46,297 nucleotides of DNA from assembly GCF_025144225.1 (NCBI RefSeq), contig NZ_JALXXB010000014.1, positions 1 to 46,297 on the forward strand. The letters run 5' to 3'. This DNA comes from Aestuariimicrobium sp. p3-SID1156. Its GTDB lineage: Bacteria > Actinomycetota > Actinomycetes > Propionibacteriales > Propionibacteriaceae. The translations under genes and the position numbers were made by a program. The notes below the pieces were generated by a model, which was given only the letters and a program-made list of their open reading frames with translations, ran no database searches and was not told where the DNA came from. Of the stretch, positions 15,489 to 24,829 are shown in pieces (positions within the stretch are counted from its first letter, which is position 1; the number at the start of each line of letters is the position of its first letter).

Positions 15489-15952
15489 TGCCCCAACGCG
15501 CCGAAGCCGGCGACGCGGCAGCCCTGGCGTCCCTCGACGAGGCCTGCTTCGAGGGCCGAGAGCGCTGGAGCGAGAAGCTCTGGGAGGACGAACTCCGGGC
15601 GTCCGACCGTTTCGTCGTGGTGCAACGCGACACCCACGAGCTCGTCGCCGCCGCGACCTTCCAGCAGGTGGTCGACACCGCTGACCTGCACCGCGTGATG
15701 GTCCACCCCAGCCGTCGTGGGCTGGGGCTGGCACAGCAGCTGGTGCTCGCCGGCATCGAATGGGCGCTCGGGCGGGGTGCGGAGAGGATGCTGCTGGAGG
15801 TCCGCCACGACAACCACGCCGCCCTGGGGCTCTACCGGAGGCTCGGCTTCGAGACCCTCGATACCCGCCCTGACTACTACGGTGCGGGGCTGGACGCCCA
15901 GGTGATGAGCGCCGACCTTCCACTTCGACCGCGAGGAGCAGACCATGACTGA
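15485..15952 (+). CDS. rimI: Ribosomal protein S18-alanine N-acetyltransferase-like
   Basis: GNAT protein of 155 residues that by family acetylates the N-terminal alanine of ribosomal protein S18. Acetyl-CoA loop [14 protein letters not shown] and the RimI signature [19 protein letters not shown] followed by DTRPDYY are clear. Start is GTG at 15485, overlapping the tsaB stop by 4 bases; an ATG follows at 15488. The end overlaps tsaD by 8 bases. rimI between tsaB and tsaD is a common actinobacterial and Gram-positive arrangement. In vivo target is inferred. Confidence 0.9.
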   Translation: MMPQRAEAGDAAALASLDEACFEGRERWSEKLWEDELRASDRFVVVQRDTHELVAAATFQQVVDTADLHRVMVHPSRRGLGLAQQLVLAGIEWALGRGAERMLLEVRHDNHAALGLYRRLGFETLDTRPDYYGAGLDAQVMSADLPLRPRGADHD

Positions 15953-17009
15953 CACCGCGCTGACCCCTGCTGAACCGCTCGTCTTGGGCATCGAGTCGTC
16001 CTGTGACGAGACCGGCGTCGGGATCGTCCGGGGCAACGAGCTGCTCGCCCACGAGGTGGCCAGTTCGGTGGACCTGCACGTCCGCTACGGAGGCGTCGTG
16101 CCTGAGGTCGCCGCCCGGGCGCACCTGGAGGCGATGGTCCCGACCCTGGAACGGGCCTGCCAGACTGCTGGCGTCGACCTGTCGGACCTGGATGGCATCG
16201 CCGTGACCGCTGGCCCCGGCCTGATGGGAGCCCTCGTGGTCGGACTGTCGACCGCCAAGGCGCTCGCAGCCTGGCTGGACAAGCCGCTCTACGGGGTCAA
16301 CCACCTCGCCGGCCACGTGGCCGTCGACCTGCTCGACCACGGCCCGCTGCCCACGCCCTGCATCGCGCTGCTGGTGTCGGGCGGGCACACCTCCCTGCTG
16401 CTGGTGGAAGACATCGCCACCACGATCACCGAACTCGGTGCGACCATCGACGACGCCGCCGGCGAGGCCTATGACAAGGTCGCGCGGCTACTTGGGCTCG
16501 CCTACCCGGGCGGACCGGTCATCGACAAGGCCGCCCAGCTGGGTGACCCGAAAGCGATCCACTTTCCGCGCGGGCTGACCGCCAGGCATGACCTGGAGAA
16601 GCACCGCTTCGACTTCTCCTTCTCGGGCCTCAAGACCGCCGTCGCCCGCTGGGTCGAGTTGCGCCAACGCGATGGGCTGGACGTTCCGGTGAACGACGTC
16701 TGCGCCTCCTTCCAGGAAGCAGTGGCCGACGTGCTCACCCGCAAGGCGGTGGATGCTGCCCAGTTCCATGGGGTCAACCACATGCTCATCGGCGGGGGAG
16801 TGGCCGCCAACTCGCGTCTGCGCGGGCTGCTGGAGGAGCGCACCGCTGCCGCCGGCATCGAGCTGCGCCGCCCGAGGCCGGCATTGTGCACCGACAACGG
16901 CGCCATGATCGCCGCCCTGGGCGCCCAGGTCATCAAGGCCGGGGGACGCCCGAGCTCGCTGGACATCTCGGCCAACTCCGGGCTACCGGTCTCGACCATC
17001 CTGGTCTGA
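15945..17009 (+). CDS. tsaD: tRNA N6-adenosine threonylcarbamoyltransferase TsaD
   Basis: Catalytic subunit that transfers threonylcarbamoyl from its AMP adduct to A37 of tRNAs. 354 residues, full length. It has the iron-binding HLAGH (His120 and His124), [34 protein letters not shown] and a late TDNGAMIA with the third metal-ligand aspartate. Last gene of the t6A operon that begins at 13789. The TsaC/Sua5 enzyme that supplies the substrate is not in the window. Confidence 0.97.
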   Translation: MTDTALTPAEPLVLGIESSCDETGVGIVRGNELLAHEVASSVDLHVRYGGVVPEVAARAHLEAMVPTLERACQTAGVDLSDLDGIAVTAGPGLMGALVVGLSTAKALAAWLDKPLYGVNHLAGHVAVDLLDHGPLPTPCIALLVSGGHTSLLLVEDIATTITELGATIDDAAGEAYDKVARLLGLAYPGGPVIDKAAQLGDPKAIHFPRGLTARHDLEKHRFDFSFSGLKTAVARWVELRQRDGLDVPVNDVCASFQEAVADVLTRKAVDAAQFHGVNHMLIGGGVAANSRLRGLLEERTAAAGIELRRPRPALCTDNGAMIAALGAQVIKAGGRPSSLDISANSGLPVSTILV

Positions 17010-17031
17010 GGCGGCGCCCTCGCCGGCTCGC

Positions 17032-17037
17032 TAGTGT
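17032..17037 (+). promoter_or_regulatory. -10 box of the phosphatase operon (leaderless type)
   Basis: TAGTGT ends 7 nt before the ATG at 17045, only 22 nt after the tsaD stop. A separate leaderless transcript is likely. Confidence 0.45.
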
Positions 17038-17044
17038 CAGGGGC

Positions 17045-17905
17045 ATGGACGCTGACTGGCTGAACTCCCGCTGGCTCGATCTCGACGGCCCGACCAATGC
17101 TCGTTCGCTGGCTGGCCTGCCGACCCGTGATGGTCGTGCCGTGCAGCCCGGGAGGCTGCTGCGTGCTGACCATCTGCAGGACCTGAGCGCGTCCGATGTG
17201 GCGACCCTGCTCGAGGAGCACGGCGTGACCGAGGTGCTCGATCTGCGCACCGACACCGAGCGCGAGTGCGAGGGGCCGGCGCCGCTGGACTCCGAGTCGT
17301 CGGTGCGCGTGCACCGGATGTCCTTCCTCCCGAGGGAGGACGACGAGCTCCGCGAGGTCGATGGTGCCAAGATCATGCCCTGGCACACGATCCCCGACCA
17401 TGACGAGCTCGAGGACGAGGAGGCCACGGACCAGCCGGTGGAGAAGGCGATCGCCCCACTGGTCTACATCGCCTACCTGCACGACCGGCCCGACTCCGTG
17501 GTGGCGGCAATGAAGACGATCGCCCACGCCGACGGCGGTGTCCTCGTGCACTGCGCGGCGGGCAAGGACCGCACCGGCACCCTGGTCGCCCTCGCCCTCG
17601 ACCTCGCTGGTGTCGACCGGGAGGCGATCCTGGCCGACTACCTGCTGACCGGTGAGCGGATCCCACGCATCATCGAACGGATGATGGGCAGCGAGACCTA
17701 CCGTGCCAACCTGGAGGGGCGTCCGTTGGAGGTCTTCATGCCCCGGCCCGAGTCGATCCACGACGTCTTCACGGTTCTTGACCAGTCCGGGGGGGCTGAG
17801 CAGTGGCTCCGTGCCCAGCGGGTGAAGGACCCCTGGACGACGGCGGACACGTCGGCGCTGCGGGAGCGATTGCTGGGTGCGGCTGACGAAGCGGGCCGCG
17901 CGTGA
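17045..17905 (+). CDS. Tyrosine/serine phosphatase (MptpB-like, Tyr_phosphatase3 family)
   Basis: 286-residue phosphatase of the dual-specificity/PTPB class. The P-loop HCAAGKDRTG holds the nucleophile Cys170 and the arginine that binds phosphate. The N-terminal part, NARSLAGLPTRDGRAVQPG and then GRLLRADHLQDLS with EVLDLRTDTERE, is typical of the bacterial family that includes mycobacterial PtpB. No signal peptide. ATG at 17045 is supported by the leaderless -10; the frame is open further upstream but overlaps tsaD. The stop overlaps the NUDIX gene by 4 bases. Substrate (protein or phosphoinositide) cannot be told. Confidence 0.88.
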   Translation: MDADWLNSRWLDLDGPTNARSLAGLPTRDGRAVQPGRLLRADHLQDLSASDVATLLEEHGVTEVLDLRTDTERECEGPAPLDSESSVRVHRMSFLPREDDELREVDGAKIMPWHTIPDHDELEDEEATDQPVEKAIAPLVYIAYLHDRPDSVVAAMKTIAHADGGVLVHCAAGKDRTGTLVALALDLAGVDREAILADYLLTGERIPRIIERMMGSETYRANLEGRPLEVFMPRPESIHDVFTVLDQSGGAEQWLRAQRVKDPWTTADTSALRERLLGAADEAGRA

Positions 17906-18390
17906 TCCGTCCGATCCTGACCACGCTCGCCTTCGTGATGCATCCCGATGGGGAACGGGTGCTGATGTGCCATCGCATCGCCCGCAGTGACGACGACCAG
18001 CACGGGAAGTACAACGGCGTCGGTGGCAAGGTCGAGCGCGACGAGGACGTCGTCGAGTGCATTCGACGTGAACTCCGCGAGGAGGCGGGGATCGAGGCGA
18101 CCTCGCTGCGGCTACGGGGGACGGTCAGCTGGCCCGGCTTCGGGCGCGACGGGTCGGACCACTTCGGCTTCATCTTCGTGGTCGACGAGTTCACCGGTGA
18201 GGTGCCTGCGGAGAACGAGGAGGGCGTGCTCACCTGGGAGCCGGTGGACCTCCTGGGAGAGCTCGACATGTGGGAGGGTGACCGGTACTTCCTGCCGCTG
18301 GTCTTCGACCCCGAGGTGCCCCAGTTCCATGGCGTGCTTCCCTACCGCGACGGGCACCCGCAGTCCTGGTCGGTGAGCATCCTGCCGTGA
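17902..18390 (+). CDS. NUDIX hydrolase (MutT-like)
   Basis: 162-residue protein with a perfect NUDIX box, G-x5-E-x7-REUxEExGU, read as GKVERDEDVVECIR followed by RELREEAGI. The N-terminus LTTLAFVMHPDGERVLMCHR and the stretch GKYNGVGGKVE resemble 8-oxo-dGTP diphosphatases of the MTH1/MutX type. It probably hydrolyses an oxidised or other nucleoside triphosphate; substrate is inferred. Start is GTG at 17902, overlapping the phosphatase stop (GTGA), and it ends overlapping the methyltransferase in the same way, so the three genes form one translationally coupled operon. Confidence 0.9.
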   Translation: MIRPILTTLAFVMHPDGERVLMCHRIARSDDDQHGKYNGVGGKVERDEDVVECIRRELREEAGIEATSLRLRGTVSWPGFGRDGSDHFGFIFVVDEFTGEVPAENEEGVLTWEPVDLLGELDMWEGDRYFLPLVFDPEVPQFHGVLPYRDGHPQSWSVSILP

Positions 18391-19589
18391 TCCTGTTGAC
18401 CGATGAGGGGCGCGCAGCCCTGGAGCTGGCTGCCGAGCATTCCGACCCGACCTCCCTGGCCGCTGCCACTGCGCTCCGGCGCGAGTTCAGCCCCGAACTG
18501 GCCGGAGCCGCGCTGCATCAGGAGGCGTTGCGTCGAAAGGCCGTGGCCAAGTTGGGGGAGCGGGCGCGGGGCATGCTCTTCACCCCGGAGGGACTGGAGC
18601 AGGCCACCCGTCGCCCGGTGGCCGAGTGGCGAGCCCGCCGTCTGGTCGCGGCCGGCGTCCGAGAAGTCGTTGACCTCGGGTGCGGCATCGCGGCCGACGC
18701 GATGGTGATGGCTGAGCATGGCGTGAGGGTTACCGCGGTCGAGATCGACCCGGACACCGCCGCCTTGGCCGCCCACAACCTGTCCTGGGCCCAGACCTCG
18801 ACCGGCGAGGCAGCTGAAGCGTTGGTGAGGGTGGGGGACGCCCTGGCCCTGGCGCCGGAGCTGCTCTCCCGCCCGGATGTCGCTGCCTTCGTCGACCCCG
18901 CCCGGAGGACTTCGCGTGGGCGGAGCTGGCAGCTGGAGGACCTCACCCCGTCCTGGGGATTCGTGCTCGACCTAGTCACCGGCGGGCAGCCGGCGGTGGT
19001 CAAACTCGGCCCGGGTGTCGATCGCGCGGAGTTGCCAGCGGTGTTCACCAGCCATGTCAGCCATCGCGGGGACGCCGTCGAGACGACGCTGTGGTCGGGC
19101 CTCGACCTCGGCGGCGGTGCGGGCCCCGGGATCGGGGAGGCGGTGCTCGTCTCGGACGAGGTCCGGACCCTGAGCGGGCCGCCCGAGGCGCTCCCGGTCG
19201 GCCCCCTGGGGCGTTTCGTCCACGAGGCGGACCCTGCGGTCAGCCGCGCCGAGCTGGTGTGGAGGCTCGCGCCCGACCTGGTGCAACTCGACCCGCACGC
19301 GGGCTACGCCACCTCGGACCAGGTGCTGCCCGCACCGTTCGCCACCAGCTTCACGGTGCTCGAGCAATTGGACCCACGCCCCAAGCACCTCGCGCGGTGG
19401 GTGAAGGACCATGACATCGGGACCCTGGAGATCAAGAAGCGCGGACGCGGGGGAGCGCTCGACCTGGACCCGGCTGTTCTCCGCAGGCAACTGGCACCAC
19501 GCGGGACCCAGTCGGCGACCGTGATGTTCTGCCGCATCGGCGGGGCTGTGACGGCCCTCCACGTCCAGCGAGCGAACCACAGTTCCTGA
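18387..19589 (+). CDS. Class I SAM-dependent methyltransferase with THUMP-like C-terminus
   Basis: 400 residues. SAM-binding motif VVDLGCGIAADAMVMAEHG at about 91-109, followed by VTAVEIDPDTAALAAHN and the motif IV-like AFVDPARRT. The C-terminal 70 residues (KKRGRGGALDLDPAVLRRQL onward) match the THUMP-like domain found in an actinobacterial family of putative RNA methyltransferases. The target is unknown. Start is GTG at 18387, overlapping the NUDIX gene by 4 bases; no signal or membrane segments. Confidence 0.85.
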   Translation: MILLTDEGRAALELAAEHSDPTSLAAATALRREFSPELAGAALHQEALRRKAVAKLGERARGMLFTPEGLEQATRRPVAEWRARRLVAAGVREVVDLGCGIAADAMVMAEHGVRVTAVEIDPDTAALAAHNLSWAQTSTGEAAEALVRVGDALALAPELLSRPDVAAFVDPARRTSRGRSWQLEDLTPSWGFVLDLVTGGQPAVVKLGPGVDRAELPAVFTSHVSHRGDAVETTLWSGLDLGGGAGPGIGEAVLVSDEVRTLSGPPEALPVGPLGRFVHEADPAVSRAELVWRLAPDLVQLDPHAGYATSDQVLPAPFATSFTVLEQLDPRPKHLARWVKDHDIGTLEIKKRGRGGALDLDPAVLRRQLAPRGTQSATVMFCRIGGAVTALHVQRANHSS

Positions 19590-19619
19590 GCATTTTTCAG
19601 CATTTGGTGATGGCGGCCC

Positions 19620-19625
19620 TATGCT
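19620..19625 (+). promoter_or_regulatory. -10 box of the TPR-like gene (leaderless type)
   Basis: TATGCT ends 7 nt before the GTG at 19633. This decides the start: an ATG at 19621 lies inside the -10 itself and is therefore not used. Confidence 0.5.
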
Positions 19626-19632
19626 CGTCGCC

Positions 19633-20331
19633 GTGAGCCAAGAGCGCGTTCAGGAACTCCTCCAGATCGCCGAACCCCTGCAGGGGGACGAGCGGCTGGT
19701 TGTGCTGACCTTCGCCGCCCGCGAGTGGGGCAAGGTGGGGGAAGTCGGGCGCGCCCATGAACTGCTGGACCGGGTCGCTGCGGAGAACCCCACCGGAATC
19801 GAGGCGCGGGCGCGGCTGAGTCTCGAACGCGCCTGGCTGGTGCTGGACGAGGACTCCGACACCGCACCCGATCGTGCCGCCGACCTGGCTCGGGAAGCGG
19901 CTGGTATCACGGCCTCACACCTGGACACCACCCCGCTCGGCGGGCTGCACATCGAGGCCCTGCGCTTGCGCGCCCGCGCCGCCGACACCGCCGATGAGCA
20001 GATCGCGAGCCTGCGCAAGGCGATTGCGCTGTGCCAGTCGTCGAAGGATCCGGAGGCTCGTGCCTGGGAACCACGGCTGTTGATCGACATCGCCCGCGTG
20101 GACTATCAGGTCCAGCGGATCGCGCTCGCACGCCAGCGCCTCGACGAAGCCATGGAATCGGCCCGCCGCACCGGCGATGAACCGGCAGCGCACGAGGCAG
20201 CTCGCCTCCAGGCCTGGATCCAGGACCAGCTCGACGAACTGGCGCGAGCCCACCAGATGGACGAGCAGGAAACCGTGGCCCGCCTGCGTCTGCCGGCCGG
20301 GGAGCGCGGGGCCCCCGACCTGAACTCCTGA
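19633..20331 (+). CDS. TPR-like helical repeat protein of unknown function
   Basis: 232-residue cytoplasmic protein, Ala/Arg/Glu-rich and all-helical. It has TPR-like helix pairs such as GEVGRAHELLDRVAAENP, LGGLHIEALRLRARAADTA and AWEPRLLIDIARVDYQVQRI. No signal, no enzymatic motif. I do not recognise a named family. The start is GTG 19633, fixed by the leaderless -10. It converges on recQ with a 15-nt gap. Could be an adaptor or a degenerate TPR scaffold. Confidence 0.7.
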   Translation: MSQERVQELLQIAEPLQGDERLVVLTFAAREWGKVGEVGRAHELLDRVAAENPTGIEARARLSLERAWLVLDEDSDTAPDRAADLAREAAGITASHLDTTPLGGLHIEALRLRARAADTADEQIASLRKAIALCQSSKDPEARAWEPRLLIDIARVDYQVQRIALARQRLDEAMESARRTGDEPAAHEAARLQAWIQDQLDELARAHQMDEQETVARLRLPAGERGAPDLNS

Positions 20332-20346
20332 GCATCGCGGAGGAGC

Positions 20347-22461
20347 TCAGGCCTGTAGCGCCAGGGCGAATGGCAGGACTGCCTCGGCGCCGGCCCCCCG
20401 CAGCGCCACCGCCGCCACGGTCAGCGTCCACCGGGAGTCGACCAGGTCATCGACCAGTAGCACCGGCCCGTTCAGCCCGGCCAAGCGGTCTGCCATCGCA
20501 GCCGGAACACGGATCCTTTCCCAGACCCCCGCCAGACGAAAGGCGGAGTTGCCACCCGGTTCCCCGGTGGGGCCGCCGTGCGCCAGTTCGAGTGGTCCAA
20601 GATCCTCCATCCGGCCCAGTGACGCCAGCCCACCGGCCAGGGACTCGACCAGCTGGGGTCGTGATCGCGAGGGCACATGGGCCACCGCCACCGGCCGTTG
20701 CGCCCAGTTCCACTCCTTCAGGACCGGGATACAGGCCTGCACCACCTCCTGGGGAACTGGCGCGTCCGGGGTGGCGAACAGCCCCCGCAGCCGTTGACCC
20801 GCGCCCAGGTCACTCAGCCGGGCCACCACCCGGCCCACCTCGGCGCCGGCGGCGATCCGCCCCTTCACCGGGACGCCGAGGCGCTCCATGCCGGTGGGCC
20901 ACTGCGCACGCGGTTCCAGCAGCACCCCGGCCCGCCCCAGGGCGGTCCGTGCCGCGACCACAGCGGCCTCCGGCAGCGAAGCGTCGAACCAGGGCCCCGC
21001 GCAGACATCGCAGCGTCCACAGTCATGAACGTCGGGGTCGTCGAGCGATTCGGTGAGGAAGGCCATGCGGCAGCGCTCGCCACGCTGGTAGTCCAGCATT
21101 AACTCCTGTTCCCGGCGCCTGGCCTCGGCGACCGTGGCATAGCGCGCCGCGTCATGGGCCCACGGCTGCCCGGTCCACTCCCAGCCCCCCTTCACCCGCC
21201 GCACGGCACCATCGACGTCCAACACCTTCAACAGCAGCTCCAGCCGGGCGCGGCGCAGGTCCACCAGGGTCTCCAGTGCGGCCGTGGACAGCGGACGGCC
21301 CGCCTCAGCCAGGGCGTCGATGACCGCCAGTGCCTTCTCCTCCTCCGGCATGGAGGCGGTCGCGAAATAGTGCCAGATGTCGCGGTCTGCAGCGCTGGGC
21401 ATCAGGAGTACGTCGGCGTTCACCGCGCCACGCCCCGCCCGGCCCACGTGCTGGTAGTAGGCGACCGGCGAACTGGGCGCACCCAGGTGCACCACGAAAC
21501 CGAGGTCCGGCTTGTCGAAGCCCATCCCCAGAGCCGACGTGGCGACCAGCGCCTTGAGCCGGTTCTCCCGCAACATCTCCTCGAGGTGCTCGCGCTCGGC
21601 GGTGTCGGTGCGTCCGGTGTAGGCCCGCACCACATGGCCCGATTCGGTCAGGGCGCGAGCCAGGTCCTCGGCGGCGGACACGGTGAGGGTGTAGATGATC
21701 CCCGAGCCCGCAAAGTCGTCCAGATGGGCACACAGCCATGCCACCTGGGATTCGGCATGGGGAAGGTTCAGCACCCCGAGCCGCAGCGAGTCCCGCGCCA
21801 GCGGGCCGCGGATCGTCAGCACCTCGTGACCCCCGGCACCCAGCTGCTCGGCCACATCGCTCACCACCCGTGCGTTCGCGGTGGCCGTCGTCGCCAGCAC
21901 CGGGACGCCGGCCGGTAGCCCGTGGAGCAGGTCCTTGATGCGGCGGTAGTCGGGCCGGAAGTCGTGTCCCCAGTCGGAGATGCAGTGCGCCTCATCGACC
22001 ACCAGCAGCCCGCAGTGAGCAGCCAGCCCCGGCAGCTGCTCGGCGCGGAAAGTGGGGTTGTTGAGCCGCTCGGGACTGACCAGCAGGACGTCCACCTCGT
22101 CGGCAGCGAGCGCAGCCGCCACCTGGGGCCAGTCCGTGGCGTTGGCAGAGTTCATCGTCACCGCGCGGACCCCGGCGCGTTCGGCAGCGGCGATCTGGTC
22201 ACGCATCAGCGCCAGCAGGGGGGAGACGATGATGGTCGGCCCGGTGCCCTCCGCACGGCGCAGGGCGGTGGCGACGAAGTAGACCGCCGACTTGCCCCAG
22301 CCGGTGCGTTGCACGACCAGCACGCGGCGATGATCTTCCACGAGAGCGAGCACCGCGTCCAACTGCCCGTCACGGAAGATCGCGTCATCGCGCCCGACCA
22401 GCCGCCGCAGGACGTGCAGGGCGCGGTCGGCGACGGGGGAGGGGGACTGTGTCTGGATCAT
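20347..22461 (-). CDS. recQ: RecQ-family DNA helicase with C-terminal phosphoribosyltransferase-like region
   Basis: 704-residue superfamily 2 helicase. Walker A is QRTGWGKS (Lys57) where E. coli RecQ has TGGGKS, followed by VSPLLALMRDQ, VVDEAHCISDWGHDFRPDY, ATTATA, the helicase C domain with ATSALGMGFDKPD and QHVGRAGRG, and a RecQ zinc site (C-x-n-CGRCDVC). No HRDC domain is visible. Instead the last ~40 residues read GPVLLVDDLVDSRWTL and then TVAAVALRGAGAEAVLPFAL, which looks like the PRPP-binding core of a phosphoribosyltransferase with the TG pair changed to SR. Start is ATG 22461, with TACCGT 7 nt upstream; a longer frame to 22689 crosses the groES control region. Likely role is DNA repair and recombination. 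Confidence 0.9.
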   Translation of the reverse strand: MIQTQSPSPVADRALHVLRRLVGRDDAIFRDGQLDAVLALVEDHRRVLVVQRTGWGKSAVYFVATALRRAEGTGPTIIVSPLLALMRDQIAAAERAGVRAVTMNSANATDWPQVAAALAADEVDVLLVSPERLNNPTFRAEQLPGLAAHCGLLVVDEAHCISDWGHDFRPDYRRIKDLLHGLPAGVPVLATTATANARVVSDVAEQLGAGGHEVLTIRGPLARDSLRLGVLNLPHAESQVAWLCAHLDDFAGSGIIYTLTVSAAEDLARALTESGHVVRAYTGRTDTAEREHLEEMLRENRLKALVATSALGMGFDKPDLGFVVHLGAPSSPVAYYQHVGRAGRGAVNADVLLMPSAADRDIWHYFATASMPEEEKALAVIDALAEAGRPLSTAALETLVDLRRARLELLLKVLDVDGAVRRVKGGWEWTGQPWAHDAARYATVAEARRREQELMLDYQRGERCRMAFLTESLDDPDVHDCGRCDVCAGPWFDASLPEAAVVAARTALGRAGVLLEPRAQWPTGMERLGVPVKGRIAAGAEVGRVVARLSDLGAGQRLRGLFATPDAPVPQEVVQACIPVLKEWNWAQRPVAVAHVPSRSRPQLVESLAGGLASLGRMEDLGPLELAHGGPTGEPGGNSAFRLAGVWERIRVPAAMADRLAGLNGPVLLVDDLVDSRWTLTVAAVALRGAGAEAVLPFALALQA

Positions 22462-22468
22462 GGTCCCC

Positions 22469-22474
22469 ACGGTA
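22469..22474 (-). promoter_or_regulatory. -10 box of recQ (leaderless type)
   Basis: TACCGT on the minus strand ends 7 nt before the recQ ATG at 22461. It is divergent from the groES promoter about 90 bp away. Confidence 0.45.
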
Positions 22475-22529
22475 GGAGCTACTGCTGACACATTCGACAG
22501 CCTGTGGACAACTCCGTCCAGAGGTCTTT

Positions 22530-22556
22530 TTGGCACTCGGCTTGAAGGAGTGCCAA
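22530..22556 (+). promoter_or_regulatory. CIRCE operator 1 (HrcA binding site)
   Basis: TTGGCACTC-N9-GAGTGCCAA, a perfect 9-bp inverted repeat with exactly 9 spacer bases, as in the CIRCE consensus TTAGCACTC-N9-GAGTGCTAA with a matched pair change. The -35 box of the groES promoter lies in its spacer. Confidence 0.95.
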
Positions 22557-22570
22557 AGCAGGTATAGCGT
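22542..22570 (+). promoter_or_regulatory. groES-groEL promoter
   Basis: TTGAAG (22542-22547), 17-bp spacer, TAGCGT (22565-22570). The -35 lies inside CIRCE 1 and the predicted transcription start falls within CIRCE 2, so bound HrcA would cover both ends of the promoter. Confidence 0.6.
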
Positions 22571-22574
22571 GATC

Positions 22575-22601
22575 TTGGCACTCGCCCCCGGTGAGTGCCA
22601 A
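22575..22601 (+). promoter_or_regulatory. CIRCE operator 2 (HrcA binding site)
   Basis: A second TTGGCACTC-N9-GAGTGCCAA, again with perfect arms and a 9-base spacer. The first bases of its left arms are 45 bp apart from those of CIRCE 1. It covers the predicted transcription start of groES. Confidence 0.95.
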
Positions 22602-22706
22602 CCCCGACCGGGGCGGCACCCGCGACGACGTCCCGCCGGATCACCTCGACATTACTTTCCTGCCCTGGCCCATGCGGCAGGGCGGACACACAGAAAGGTG
22701 TTTGAC

Positions 22707-23003
22707 GTGGCAGCCACGATCAAGCCTCTCGAGGACCGCGTCCTCGTCCAGCCCCTCGACGCCGAGCAGCAGACCTCGTCGGGTCTCTACATCCCCGACA
22801 CTGCCAAGGAGAAGCCCCAGGAGGGCAAGGTCATCGCCACCGGTCCTGGTCGCATCGACGACAAGGGCCAGCGCGTCCCTCTGGACGTTGCCGAGGGCGA
22901 CACCGTCATCTTCTCCAAGTACGGCGGCACCGAGGTCAAGTACGACGGCGCCGAGTACCTGTTGCTCAGTGCCCGCGACATCCTCGCCGTCGTCACCAAG
23001 TGA
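22707..23003 (+). CDS. groES: Co-chaperonin GroES
   Basis: 98-residue Hsp10 that caps the GroEL ring during protein folding. [20 protein letters not shown] is the classical N-terminus; the mobile loop is [20 protein letters not shown], and [18 protein letters not shown] closes the barrel. Start is GTG 22707, with AAAGG upstream; the frame is open earlier but runs through the control region. Expression should be controlled by HrcA through the two CIRCE sites upstream. groEL follows after 35 nt. Confidence 0.98.
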   Translation: MAATIKPLEDRVLVQPLDAEQQTSSGLYIPDTAKEKPQEGKVIATGPGRIDDKGQRVPLDVAEGDTVIFSKYGGTEVKYDGAEYLLLSARDILAVVTK

Positions 23004-23032
23004 CGACCCCCGACTCTTTCAAGGACTGGTAA

Positions 23033-24622
<1,590 letters not shown>

Positions 24623-24646
24623 TCCTCTCTTGCTGAGCACCTGGGA

Positions 24647-24673
24647 CGCCCCGAGCTTCGGCTCGGGGCGTTT
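24647..24673 (+). terminator. Rho-independent terminator of groES-groEL
   Basis: CGCCCCGAGC, loop TTCG, GCTCGGGGCG: a perfect 10-bp GC-rich stem with a stable UUCG loop, followed by TTT, 24 nt after the groEL stop. Confidence 0.88.
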
Positions 24674-24748
24674 CCGGTTCCCGGCGAGGTCCGCCCCGGG
24701 GTGTGGGGGCGGTGGGTTCATGACAAGTGCCCACGCAGTACATGCTCC

Positions 24749-24770
24749 GTTCGTTGTCTGTTCACGTGGA
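24749..24770 (+). promoter_or_regulatory. Possible PHO box (PhoP direct repeats)
   Basis: Two 11-nt units in tandem, GTTCGTTGTCT and GTTCACGTGGA, share GTTC and the 11-bp period of actinobacterial PhoP sites (GTTCACC-type). They lie 60 nt before a gene for an exported phosphoesterase. The first unit is a weak match, and no good -10 is at the usual distance. Confidence 0.3.
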
Positions 24771-24829
24771 TGTGGGCCTCTCGGTGTTGGTTGAGCGGTG
24801 ATACGAAATAGCCATTCCAAGGAGCACGC

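Noticed and set aside
22493..22508. SOS box in the recQ promoter region (TCGACAGCCTGTGGAC)
   Set aside because: Only one half resembles TCGAAC-N4-GTTCGA; the right half does not match.
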